From assembly GCA_021014325.1 (NCBI GenBank), contig CM037462.1:15768135-15832134 (forward strand): DNA of 64,000 nucleotides, in the 5' to 3' direction. Positions 46,303 through 57,956 of this stretch are shown one piece after another. A model generated the notes under the pieces. The model searched no databases. It saw only the letters and a list, made by a program, of their open reading frames with translations, and had not been told where the DNA came from. This DNA comes from Plazaster borealis (Eukaryota > Echinodermata > Asteroidea > Forcipulatida > Labidiasteridae). Position 1 is the stretch's first letter, and the number at the start of each line of letters is the position of its first letter. Position numbers and translations under genes: made by a program.

Positions 46303-46790
46303 TAAATCACAGCACAATAGGAAACAAACATTTCAAAGAACTGAAATCCACCTTGCCGGTTTCATTCAAGATGGGTTTGGATCTGTCAGTAAATGATGGG
46401 CAAATTGTAAACAGTATGTGCACTGCTTTGTATAAGCTCTTTTCTTTACGAGCACACATCACGCAACGCACATTGTAGCGGCGGCTATTTTCAAGCAGTG
46501 ACTGTTACATTCCGTATCGCGGCTGACTTAATTTGACGGCAACTATACCTTCCTCCTCCCGTGTCTGAGATGAAGAAACAGAAAACTTGCAGTATTGATT
46601 GCATCGCCCAGAGAGGGTGACATCTTGTCATTAATTGAGCCAGTTTTCTTCCGTTGTGTCCAACATATTAATGCAGGTTTACAATCTAATATGCATTTAC
46701 GCACACGATGACATCTGAATTGACAATTGCACATTATTCTAATGCAAGTGGATCAAACTCATACACATGATTCAATCACATTATTCCAAC

Positions 46791-47164
46791 TTAAAGGCAC
46801 TGAACACGTTTGGTAATTGTCAAAGACCAGTGTTCTCACTTGGTGTATCCCAACATATGCATAAAATAACAAGCCGGTGAAAATTTGGGCTCAATTGGTC
46901 ATCGAAGTTGCAAGAAAATGATGAAAGAAAAAACACCCTTGTTGTACAAATTTGTGTGCTTTCAGATAGGAATAAAAACTTCTTGCAAGAAGTTTTTATT
47001 ATTTTAGTGAGAAATTACCTCTTTCTCAAAAACTACGTTACTTCAGAGGGAGTCGTTTCTCACAATGTTTTATACTATCAACAGCTTCCTGTTGCTCGTT
47101 ACCAAGACAGTTTTTATGCTAATATATATTTTGAGTAATTACCAAACGTGTACGGTGCCTTTAA
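46791..47164 (+). mobile_element. TTAA-1 family element, near-complete
   Basis: Very similar to the copy at 11090. TTAA flanks and the 30-bp palindrome at 46971-47000 are intact. Confidence 0.93.
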
Positions 47165-47436
47165 CCTATACATGAGGGGTAAAAATCACACACAATAATG
47201 CAAGATTTAACCCTTAGCAAAAATGATGTGCCATCGGGTATAACACAAAAGTATAGTCTTGTAAAAGTACACGTTAGATTTCCATGCAACCTTGCGCTAT
47301 TCAAACAGTCCCAAGACCGATATTAAAACACTCCCTTATGTATATAAATGATGTTTGTATATTCATTCGAAGAGATTTGTATTCCAATTTGCAACTTATC
47401 CGTCAAGGTATTCTTCAAAATAAACAATATTAAGAC

Positions 47437-48057
47437 TTAAAGGCAGGGGATACACTTCCAAAACTGGGGTGTTAAAATTGACACCATGGGTGTTGTCACA
47501 TATGTTATAGATACCGATATTATATATTTAAATCCTGATGAGAGAATCAAAATTTACACAACAGGGTGTTAAAATAACACTAATTTCTGCCAAAACAATT
47601 ACATTGGTGTGTTTTTTTAACACCCTGTGATGTTAATTTTGATTCTCTCTTCGGTCAATTTTTTAACACCCCAGTTTTTGCAGTGTACCCTTGGTAATGG
47701 TATTCCAAAATTTTATTATCATAACAACTTTAATGGTAGTAAGGAGCACAAGAAAGCTGTTGATATTATAAAAACAATAAGAAACGACACCCTTTGAAGT
47801 GATGTAGTTTTAAAGAAAGGGGTAATTTTTCACACACAAAAATTGAATCTGAGAAAGGCTTCAGGCATGAAGCCTTTCTCGGGCATCTGAATGCACACAA
47901 ATGTAACAAGGGAAAAAAAATTCTTTCATTATTTTCGTGCAACTTCGATGACCAATTGAGCCCAAAAGTTTACAGGTTTATTATTTTATGCATATGTGTG
48001 GGGCACACCAAGTGAAGATGATATTTGACAATTACCAAAAGTCTACCCTGCCTTTAA
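47437..48057 (-). mobile_element. TTAA-1 variant (subfamily 1b) with a nested TA element
   Basis: Left TTAA-AGGCAGGGGATACAC, right ACCCTGCCT-TTAA. The centre at about 47838-47883 is the palindrome TTGAATCTGAGAAAGGCTTC / GAAGCCTTTCTC. The left terminal repeat is split by the element at 47453. Confidence 0.83.
47453..47685. mobile_element. TA-flanked element of GGTGT/ACACC repeats (family B), copy 1
   Basis: Termini CACTTCCAAAACTGGGGTGT and CACCCCAGTTTTTGCAGTG, flanked by TA (47451-47452, 47686-47687). Sub-terminal TTGACACCATGGGTGTTGTC is itself palindromic. Confidence 0.85.
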
Positions 48058-48177
48058 CATTTACCAAGCATTACTCGATTTCGTAGTTTGTTTGGGTTTT
48101 GGGGGAGGGAGGTTTGGGGTGGGGGGGTTATACGCAAACGTGAGCCGGCCATTATGGACTATTAATATTAAAGTGAA

Positions 48178-48573
48178 GCAGTTAGCTATACTTTTTGTAA
48201 TTACTCCAAATGAATGACCACAAAAACTTACTTGGTAAGAATTACTGCAGCTGTTGATAATGTATAACATTTTTAGAAACGATTCCCTTCTAAGGAATGT
48301 GGTTTTAGAGAAAGGGATTCAACATAAATTCAATCTGAGAAATGTTTTATGCATTATGAAACGTTTCTCAGATTGTGTATTCCAATTACGGATTATTCTT
48401 TCTGCTGTGCGTGGACGTGGCCGCTCCAGATTTTCTGCGATATCTCAAAAACGTTACCACCTTTTGAAATGGAATTCTCACAGGTTAGTTTTATTGTGTA
48501 TATCTTCATTTGTATAGAATCATAACAACCGAACGGTTCCAAAAAAAAAAACAAAGGTATACTTTGCGTTTAA
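48178..48573 (-). mobile_element. TTAA-4 family element, diverged
   Basis: The TTAA flanks remain but the terminal repeats are eroded. The centre keeps CAATCTGAGAAATGTTTTAT / ATGAAACGTTTCTCAGATTG at 48329-48376. Confidence 0.78.
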
Positions 48574-48924
48574 GTCGGATGTACCTAAATCGGTATGGAT
48601 TACCTGACGACAATGCGATATAGATAATGATGGGACTGTATATTGGAACCAATGTATGGATTGATACAGTAAATGTCAAATACCCAAGTTTTTATTCCAC
48701 TGGGATTGTCGTAAGAAACCAATCTTCGGCAAAACGTGTAAAATGAAAACGTCACTTTGACGCACTAGCTGTTCTAATCAATAAAAATGCTGAGATGAGA
48801 AACTGGCTCATTGATTCACCAGTACGTTTATTCTCACGACATAAGTTGTTTTAATTCACGTACATCTTGAGTATAATTGATTACGGATTTCGACCTTTGA
48901 AATCGCGTCGAAAGCATGTTGATA

Positions 48925-49325
48925 AAATGTTGTAGGTGTCTGAACGGGTGTCCACTGGTTTCAAGCTCTGGTGTTTCTGTGATCAGCAGAGTGTGGGTTC
49001 GAGTCCCGGTTGGTCTTGACACTAACGTCCTTAAGCAAGACACTTAACCATTATTGCTTCGTCCTTTCGGATGGGACGTAAAGCCGTTGGTTCTGTGTGT
49101 TGTGTATTTGCACGTAAAGGAACCCAGTTACACTTATCGCTAAGAGAAGGGGTTTGCCCCTGTGTTTCTGGCAGTGGCTGCTGAATATGCTGCAGCACAT
49201 TGTGAATACTTACAAGATGTTACATAAATGGGTTTCATAACTCATAAACTCCAAAAACCTATCTGGAAATAAATGATGATACGCGCTTTGAGACGCCCGT
49301 AGATAAAGCACAATATAAAAAAAAA
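48925..49325 (+). mobile_element. tRNA-headed SINE (SINE-b), long copy
   Basis: The head carries B-box GGTTCGAGTCCC near 48995. The body has GCAAGACACTTAACCATTAT, TTCGGATGGGACGTAAAGCC, GAACCCAGTTACACTTATCG, AAGAGAAGGGG and CGCGCTTTGAGACGCCC. This matches a SINE style I know from echinoderms (from memory). It ends in an A-run. Confidence 0.85.
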
Positions 49326-50741
49326 CCTATTGGTTAGCACATTGCACTGAATGAATGCTGGAAATCTGAATGTATTTCACACCCTATACGGTGTATGTCA
49401 TTGCACCCGGGTAATCTGATATATACAGGTTCAGCAAATTCAATAATATACGCTGGCCATACCGTGACAATTTCATGTTTTATCATGGACGCTCAATTTA
49501 CAAGCTACTTTTATTAGTTTATGCATGCATCTCTGTATACACGATACGAAGCACTGGAGTAAAAAAAATGCCACTAAGTACAGCACCCGGGTTCAATCTC
49601 GCTATATCGTCACCCGATTCGCCACCGTGCATGCATTAAGTGCAGTGGCTGCAGTTTGCGATTAAGATTCCAATTACTGGCCAAATATTTAGGTAATTTA
49701 AATACTAATTCCAACAAATACTCATCAGCAGAAGTCGTGTGTTCAGCCTAAAGCAAAACGGTAACCACATTAAGCAGAACAGTAAAGGCCTACAATACAT
49801 TGCATTATTATGAACGAGGTCTGAGCACAGTCTTTGAATAATACGCAAGACCCGTACAAGACTTTTAACTACATTTTATCAGTCCAATCTACACAGCCCA
49901 AGAAGAAGACGAACGTGGGAAAGACAATGCCGGAGGGGGATTCTGGTACACAGGAAATCACATAGTGCGATCCACTGGGGACGAGATTGCGATGCACTGG
50001 GTAACCCTATAGGAGTGTTATGCTGTAGGCAGTGGTTTATAGGAGCAACCACTATTATAGATGCAGGGCGAAATCGGTTAGTTGAATTGCTCCGTAGCTC
50101 GCAGCGCAATATCTTGCAACACATGTGATGTCCATGAACTACAAAATGAAAATATCAAGTCCTCATGCTGTGCATATTTCCTTTATCACTGTGTGGGAGG
50201 CCGGTATGCATTATATTACTGTCAGTGTTTGCTCATTTACATCCATCAAATAACTATAAGACTGAGATGACTGGGGAGTGAACAAAACAAGATATTTAAG
50301 CCTACAATTATTAAAACGGTGTTTTCTTTTTGTGCAATAATCATAATAAATTCAATGCGAATCTGTCTTCGTGATGCTGAAAAATTGAGGCCTTGGGGTT
50401 TTTTCTTCATATTTTACTAACGCTGTACAAGAAAACCTCCTGTTAATAATTATATCCAAGTGAACCTGCGTAACCTAAAGATGGCTGCTAAATACGACAC
50501 ATGTACCATCAAATATATACGACATTTTTTTAATAAGGTGTTTTATAGGTCAGCAAGTGGGTGGATCCGTGTTGAAGTCTAGCGGTAATTTTGACAACGC
50601 CACGCTTACAGAATGTGTGAAAAGGTTTGTACGTAATTACACTGACCTTCGTATTCTACAGTTATATTGGAATACATTAAGACAGCAACAAAAAAGTACA
50701 TCCGGTGAAGCTATTTGGAGATCAGTCCACCACTTCCCTTA
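49326..50741. other. Unique DNA with one open patch
   Basis: From 49836 to 50128 one plus frame and the opposite strand are both open. No recognisable protein. See the separate finding. Confidence 0.4.
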
Positions 50742-51096
50742 TTAAAGGTATTGTACACTTTTGGTAACAGCTCAAAATCAGTGTCCACTATTTGTGTGAT
50801 TCAACATATGCATGAACAAACAAACCTGTGAAGATTGAGCTCAATGTTGGTCATCGAGGTCACGAGAAAATAGTGAACAGAGACCTGATGTGTTTTCTGC
50901 TTTTTCGAACATCGAGTTTTTATCGCGCGTGATAAAAACTATTGTTTTACTCATTTCTCAGAAACGATAGCATTTCAGGCAGAAATATTTTAAGGAACCC
51001 TTTCTACCATTACTTACTTTAAAATCATGTAAGTAATGTGTGAATCTGTGAACATTTGTGTTTTTCGATCTTACCAATGGTGTACAGGGCCTTTAA
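50742..51096 (-). mobile_element. TTAA-2 family element, complete
   Basis: Opposite orientation to the other TTAA-2 copies. The centre at 50915-50940 has 10-bp arms AGTTTTTATC/GATAAAAACT around GCGCGT. Both TTAA flanks present. Confidence 0.93.
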
Positions 51097-51748
51097 AGCA
51101 CTATTCATGTTTTTTCACTGAATGGAACATTCGGGAGAAAGAGGTTGGGGTAATTCTATGGGTCACCGGTCCTAAAGAAAGACAGGCTGTGGTGGGAGCG
51201 GTACCAGTGATTCCAGCGGGGTACAATATTTGAGGAGGAGGCCACGGGCAAATGCCTATGCCTGCTGTAGAGAGGGAGAGACCGGTATAAATCCCCTGGA
51301 TTAACGCTTGTGACGGTGATGGCCCCTTAATTTACATACTCTAGTATTCCCATTCTGCGTGTTCTGTTTTGCAATAATAATTTTCTGAATTGAACATCGC
51401 TGCATTGTTTGGGCTTATCATCAGTCTCTTGCTACGGTTGAACATGAAGCCAATTAAAGTTCACTTTATAAACCCCCCTTGCACTTCGAATAGGCAACAT
51501 GTTTCCTGACGACCAGTTCTCTTTGTAAAATAAACGGCGGTTAATTTCCTTCACTGTAACTGAGTTTTTAATTTCCGTTCTGCCTTAATGAAGTCTGTGG
51601 CAGTCTGCACGCAGACTCTTTTGTATATCAACGTATTACGTTTAGACGTAACAGTCCAACGTAAAATTGGAAACATGACGCAGCGTGAAATATGACGGCT
51701 ATTAAAGGTGATTTACAGGAGACGTAAAACCTTGATAACGGGGTTTTC

Positions 51749-52141
51749 TTAAAGGTATTATACAGGATTGGTAAGGATAAAAAACATCATTGTTTCATTT
51801 TAGTCTGAGAGCTTACTGATTATATGAAGTTCATACTATAGAACAAAACAAAATTCTGTGCAATATTTCCCTATGAAATGAAGTCATATTGAGAAAAATG
51901 TATCATGAAAACCTACAAACGCTACAGCTGATTTCGGTTGTTACAACCAAAATTAAGAACAGTGTGTTTACAGAATGAAAATTGTGCCTGGTTTATCAAT
52001 ATATTCTCCCGATTCACACAACGGATTAAGCCCAAATTTGCATAGGTTTGTTATTTCATGTATATATGGTTGATCACACAACACATGAACACTGTCTGCG
52101 ACTGTTTTGTCAGCTCTACCAATCCTGCATAATACCTTTAA
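51749..52141 (-). mobile_element. TTAA-3 family element
   Basis: Bounded by TTAA-AGGTATTATACAG and ATACCT-TTAA. GGTTGTTACAACC is present near the centre. Confidence 0.9.
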
Positions 52142-52754
52142 AATTAGCGTTTAATGTTAGCGTATTTCACTTTAGTGTCATAACATTTTTGACAGTAAAA
52201 CATTATTGCCCTCAATGCCTTGAAAAAAACCGTTTCTTTTATATAACGTTTGTGTAATAATTTTTTATTCTGAGTGCGTATATTTTTAGATGGTATGCCA
52301 CTGATGACATTGGCAACACAAATTCGTTAGAAGCTCAAGTGCGTTAGAAAAAAAAAACATTCTAAAGTGATGTGACACACTCACAACGCATTGCATTATT
52401 ATTGAAAGGAAAGTCTCTCTAAACTCCGTTACGATTTGACTCTTTGCATCGTGTAGACTCCTCCACAAGGTGTTTAGTGACGTCCCTTTACCACGGGCAA
52501 GTACTTGACATGTCTATGGCCTTCAGGGGAATAAGTAGCTGCGACTGGAAAGACGTCAAGATGCGCTACAATGGCCATGGGATTTACTTAAAGACAAGGA
52601 CAACACATTAAAAGCTCTCTTAACAAAAAAAAATAACATCAGGGGAAAAAATACACTTGTTTTTTTAAATTCAAATGCTATTCACAAAACAGCTATTAAT
52701 GACATGCGGAGTTAATGGTGGGGTATGCATTTATGTATGGGTCGTTCCATTGGG

Positions 52755-53110
52755 AACTCGGTCAACGTCAACCAAGGGATATAAGAAACCTCTATCAAGG
52801 GATAAAACAACCTTCATCAAGGGTAGAACAACCTCCATCAAGGGATATAAACACCCTCCATAGAGGGAATTAAGCAACCTACATCCAGGGACATAATACA
52901 AATTTCATCATGGGATATAAACGACGGCCACCAAGAGACAAAACAACCTCCATCAAGGGTAGATCAAACTCTATCAAAGGATATATACAACCTCCATCGA
53001 GGGATATATAAGCCAACTCCATCAAAACAGCATCAATGAAGGGATATAAACTATCTCCGACTATAGGGATAAAAACAACCTCCATCAAGGGATATATACA
53101 CCAACCTATT
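52755..53110. repeat. Degenerate minisatellite, ~23-28-bp units
   Basis: Repeated CCTCCATCAAGGGATATAAA-like units, about 14 in number, with much variation. Not coding. Confidence 0.85.
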
Positions 53111-53457
53111 ATCTATTCTGTACATTATGAACATCGTGAGTCAGAGGTCGAGCTTGGAGTTCGAACCTGTAACCCTGCTAATGTTGGACCTTAAAGACTG
53201 ACCACGTGACCAGTGAATGTTAAAATTGTGAACTGAATTGAATGAAATCAGAACAATCCAAGCGGGAGGCATAAAAGAAACAATTTCTTTTGAAGAAGGA
53301 ACAAGGATACCCCGCCCCAACAAAAAAAATCTTTCTGTCTAGCTATCAGAGAGGGGTGGAGGCAATGTTACTACTGTTTCTGACCCGCCCTCCCTCCCCC
53401 GAATCTCCCCCACCCCTCCCCGCCCATTATGAGATACAAGTAGTCACGGGAAACACC

Positions 53458-53642
53458 GGGGCCCAATTTCATAGAGCTGCTATAAAGCAGAAATTAGTGC
53501 CTAAAACATTACATTTCTGCTAAGCGAAAATTAGCAGGACACCAGTCATAGATGGTACATGTGAGATGTTATTTTGACAGCTAACCATAGTCTTGTATAA
53601 GCATAATTGTTGTGCTTAAGCAGCTCTATGAAATTGGGCCCA
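53458..53642. mobile_element. Inverted-repeat element with GGGCCCAATTTCATAGAGCTGC ends (family H)
   Basis: Left GGGGCCCAATTTCATAGAGC, right GCTCTATGAAATTGGGCCC. Inner AGCAGAAATT and AATTGTTGTGCTTAAGCAG continue the pairing loosely. Length 185 bp. Confidence 0.88.
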
Positions 53643-54047
53643 GTTTGTCCCTTGTGTCCTTTGTTTTTAATGAAAACAGCGAGTTCTGGGTGATCAAGCT
53701 ACAAGACGCCCCCACCTCCCACCCTTCTCTATGGAAGCTACAAAAGTACACAGACTCTGAAGTCTCCCACGAAAGGTAATCATTTAAAAACAACTAAAAT
53801 TGTCAAAAGAGACCCCTTGAGGTAATCATAAAAATAACTGAGGCTAAACAAAAGACCCCTTAAGGTAATCATAAAAATAACTGAGAGTAAAAAAGACACC
53901 CCCTGTGGTCTTAAATGCCCTCAAATATGAAAGTGGTTTTACATTATGATAAATATTTCACAAACAAACAACTGCACAATATTAGACGCCACTAACTGTG
54001 GGGATGATTGGTAGGGATTTGGTTGAATGGGTGCTCGGGCAGCCTAC

Positions 54048-54167
54048 CTTTTCTCGAGGCTGCCAGACGTCTAAACCAAATTCTTGCTTTGGCGCCATGG
54101 GCCTCCTTGGTGCCGTAGAGTTCATTACAGGAGACGGTACAGCAGCTGCTGGTTGATGAGCGGCCAT
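54048..54167 (-). CDS. Candidate short first coding exon, unidentified protein
   Basis: Forty codons run from an ATG in good context (A at -3, G at +4) to a donor AAAG|GTAGGC, again phase 0. The peptide is Ala/Pro/Ser-rich at the start and ends QEFGLDVWQPREK, which reads like a disordered N-terminus leading into a folded region. The frame stays open upstream for about 145 nt to a TAG near 54313, so translation could also start earlier, or the region could be an internal exon using an AG near 54241. The product is not recognised, and no partner exon was found. The surrounding DNA lacks the repeat families seen elsewhere, and 54.2-55.6 kb is repeat-free, which would suit a gene 5' end. Confidence 0.35.
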
Positions 54168-55678
54168 TATGTCATCAAAAACAAGGAGTCGATTTCCGAA
54201 AGAGGCACTGCAGGGGCTAGTCGTCCTTATAATAGATTTGCCTGTAAGGGTTATAGGTTGGCTTTCGCTTCGAGATGGCTTACAAGTGTCACCGTACAAG
54301 CATGGCGATTGCTAAAGGACTATAGATCGAGGATCGTTCTGGAATTTTAAAGAATAACACAAAAATAATTTTTAAAAATGCTGTAATTGAAGTGTAGAGT
54401 TGAATTATCCACCTTTCTGCTATTTACACGGATCTGCTTTTCAATACACGTGTGGGGTGAGGGTTGATCGCGCTGTTTTCCCCCACGGAGTAAGTCGGTA
54501 AATGGTGCCTATTCAACTCGGCAACAGTCGTGACCAAGGGGAGTTACATGTTCATACACTCTTTAAGGTGTCGAATATCATACTGACTACTGATTTAAGC
54601 ACAATAAAATACAGCCCGTGTATATCACTTTTCATCGATACCATTTGGTTTATTATTTCATCATCATAAAGTCACCCCTGGTATTAAACGAACGGTACTT
54701 GCCTTTTCAATAAGCACGCTAAGGTTTTCCCACGTAGTTCTTTACAATCACCGGTTTCTCTTGACAATGAAGTCAGTGCTGTTGGATGATGTGTAGTACA
54801 TGAGTTCTTCTCATGTTACTATTTTAGGTTATCCAGAGGTCTTGCCGTTTTATTAAGCCTCTGTCTCCAATCAAACTCCCGAGTGAGCGTGTGTATAATG
54901 CGACTTTCCTCAGATGATCATAAAGTAACACGCGTTTGACACAAGGGATTCCGCCAAGAAATAGTGCAACAACTCAAAGAAAATTCAACATCAGATGTCT
55001 TCACCACACACACGATGGTTACTACGTACCTCTCTGGGCACCCAAACACATAAAGCTAAGGGTAACCAATATTCTAATGAATGACAAAATATTACCTATG
55101 GTTGAACCCAAATGAATAAGCTAGCCGTGAGTGGATGAATGCGCGGGGGGGATGCAGGCTTGTGATGGTCGTATATATACGGAGCAAGCAGCGAGAGCAG
55201 TTTGATGATGTGGATGTGTACTGTGATGATAATAATCGCCAGCGTCTGATGTACGTAGGCATTCAACGGCGCCACTAGTTCTATTGATTCATGGCAGTGG
55301 GAATACTAATCAGCTATGCGCCTATGACCCCCAACTGCTTGTGAGTGTTCTCTGTACGGTGTCTTTCTCGCTCTCTCTCCAACCAACGTGCAGAGAAGAG
55401 GATGACTTGGGCACACTACCGCATTATCATTTACGCTGATCTCTCGAGGGATTCATTCACCGACACCGGGGCTTAATTAATTCAGGGATTCCCCAATACA
55501 CACACCGTGTTTATTTTGTAAAGGCATTTTTTAACATTGTACATCGTCTTTAGATTTCCCATTGGTTAACCAACAACAAAAATCAACCGTATAATGAGGA
55601 ACCATTCAACTTCAAGGTTATTCAGGGAATCTCTCCTGCTCTGAAATTCCGTCAATTGATTCATGAATTATTCACGGA
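54168..55678. other. Repeat-free unique DNA upstream of a candidate exon
   Basis: No interspersed family recognised in 1.5 kb, unlike the surroundings. It contains GTCGTATATATACG near 55168-55181, a possible TATA-like site that reads on both strands. Promoter function is speculation. Confidence 0.35.
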
Positions 55679-56056
55679 GTCAAACACAGAGAGGTCATTG
55701 AAAATGGCCGCATCGACAAAAAATAGAAAACACAAGAGGAAAAATTCAAATGAAACTGAACGCAGATACGTCATTTTAAGCTTGTATGGTTCAATATCCA
55801 CCATTCTCATTTTCATCACCATTGTGAGATGTGGCTCAGTCGTATCCCCCAATCATAGTCTATCAAAGGTCAACCACAGAGAGGTCATTGAAAATGGCCG
55901 CATCGACAAAATAGAAAACACAAGAGGCAAAAAATGAAACCGAACGCAGATACGTCATTTTCAGCTTGAATGGTTCAATATTCACTGTTCTCAATTTCAT
56001 CACCATTGTGAAAATGTGGATCAGTGGATCGTATCTCCCATCATAGCCTATCAAAG
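55679..56056. repeat. Tandem duplication of a ~189-bp segment
   Basis: Units 55679-55868 and 55869-56056 share ACAGAGAGGTCATTGAAAAT, GGCCGCATCGACAAAA, GCAGATACGTCATTTT and CATCACCATTGTGA. Open frames cross it in both directions but are not conserved between the units because of indels. Confidence 0.9.
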
Positions 56057-56109
56057 GTCAGCTCCAATTAAATTGCGTAACCTAATTACGACATCCGTTC
56101 GCCACTCGT

Positions 56110-56804
56110 ATGGCCGCCTACACTTACATCGTATGGAGACACCTTAAGTGTTACCGTATATCGCCCCTAAACTAAAAGAATATGACTCTGGTGATCCACA
56201 TCGTGTCACGTGGTGTATATAGTTCAGAGTCATTCACCTAGAATGGCAACCGAGAAGGAGCATGTGTGAGGACAGCCAATCGAAAAAACTTGTCAGAAAA
56301 TGTTTTATTTAATTTTTACAATTGGATACTGGTTACAGATCCACACGTCGTCTGGATTACAGCACACATTATTGGCTTTTGTCCTCGTTCGGTCGGGATA
56401 TCATTCTTAAAGGGTCTGTATACGTTTGGTAATGACTCTGAAAATGAATGGCAATAAAAACTTACTTGGTAAGAAGTATACAGCAGCTTTGGTGGATAGT
56501 ATAATGCATTTTGAGAAACTTTTCACATCGAAGTAGGGCCTACTGCGGTTATGGAAAAATGTATCACTTTTTATCCCAACAAATTTGAATCTGAGAAGCG
56601 TTACTGCAGTAGCGTTTCTCAGATTATGTATTCCAATTGCAGATTATTTTTCCTGCGTGCTCCAGATTTTCGGCAATATCTCAAAAACGCTACCACCTTT
56701 AGAAATGACATTTTCACAGGTTTGTTTTATGGAAAATATCTACAACTATGTAGGATTGAAACAAACAGAGGGTTCCAATTACCAAACGTATACAATCCCT
56801 TTAA
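56110..56804. repeat. 0.7-kb duplicated segment, copy 2
   Basis: Matches 34615-35308 end to end with scattered substitutions and small indels. It includes a TTAA-4 element at its right. Confidence 0.9.
56407..56804 (-). mobile_element. TTAA-4 family element within the duplicated segment
   Basis: TTAA-AGGGTCTGTATACG to ACAATCCCT-TTAA. The central palindrome AATCTGAGAAGCGTTACTGC / AGTAGCGTTTCTCAGATT lies at about 56588-56625. Confidence 0.92.
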
Positions 56805-57115
56805 TCACATGCGTCACTCAGACAGTTATGTATAGGCGACTAAACATTTGTCATTTGTCTTGTTCGGCTACCGACGCCTCTTAGTCCAGCCGACGTTTAA
56901 CCAAGAAAATCGTTGCAATTGATTGCCAATGTTTCTAAAAGGTTAAAACTTATTCACTTTCAGGGAAACACCCATTAAGCCAAATTAACTCAAATGAAGT
57001 CATTAACATAATGACTTCGTTTATGGGGATGGCATTCAGTAAATGAAATTACGACATGCTATGCCCAAAACGAAGCCTCAATTTAGTTGATAGTCTGAAC
57101 GTTAATTAAAAGGCA

Positions 57116-57480
57116 CTGAACACGTTTGGTAATAGTCAAAGACCAGTGTTCTCACTTGGTGTATCCCAACATATGCATAAAATAACAAGCCTGTGAACAT
57201 TTGGGCTCAATTGGTTATCGAAGTTGCAAGAAAATGATGAAAGAAAAAACATCCCTGTTGTACAAATTTGTGTGCTTTCAGATAGGAATAAAAACTTCTT
57301 GCAAGAAGTTTTTATTATTTTAGTGAGAAACTACCTCTTGCTCAAAAACTACGTTACTTCAGAGGGAGTCGTTTTCTACAATGTTTTATACTATCAACAG
57401 CTCTCCGTTGCTTGTTACCAAGTAAGTGTTTATGCTAATATTTGTTTAGAGTCATTACCAAACGTGTACGATACCTTTGA
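57116..57480 (+). mobile_element. TTAA-1 family element
   Basis: Near-complete. The palindrome 57288-57317 is a perfect 30 bp. The right TTAA has mutated to TTGA. Confidence 0.92.
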
Positions 57481-57646
57481 TAATCAACTTCGTGAACATT
57501 CTCCATTTCATCTAAAAATATTTGACACTGCGCGGTAAAGTCAACATTTCTCGAAAACGAACGTTCGGAAGAGCAAGTTGTGGACAAGGAGTCATCTTTA
57601 AGAACATACTTGGGTTGTCATCCTCAAACGGGCAAGATAAAAACGG

Positions 57647-57808
57647 GATATAACGTTCTATAAGCCATTTTGAGATATGGTGGACATAATATAAACTTTT
57701 TTATTACACTGTTTTGTTTGGGTAAGTTTGTCTGTATACAGTCACCCAAACCAAACAGTGCACTCCTGTAGTCTCCACCATATTATCTCAAAAAGCCTAT
57801 TACCCTTA
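57647..57808. mobile_element. Long foldback element
   Basis: Outer arms TTTTGAGATATGGTGGA and TCCACCATATTATCTCAAAA. Inner arms CACTGTTTTGTTTGGGT and ACCCAAACCAAACAGTG. Nearly the whole 160 bp can fold. Single copy. Confidence 0.75.
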
Positions 57809-57956
57809 ACGATAATAGATTAAAAACTGGACATAGGTAATCTTCGTAAAATCATGTAATTGCGTATGCATGTACACGGTGTTTGTTAATATCATATCAT
57901 ACGGGGGAACAGCTTCCGATATTAAAGTAGTCCGCTGCTCTGGCTGATGACCGCAT

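Noticed and set aside
53150..53235. tRNA-like B-box word GGTTCGAAC on the minus strand
   Set aside because: No A-box at proper distance and no stems. At best a SINE remnant.
57224..57538. Frame of about 104 codons also partly present at 46908 and 60070
   Set aside because: Recurs only because TTAA-1 copies are similar. Its length differs from copy to copy and it has no protein-like features. A shared repeat explains it.
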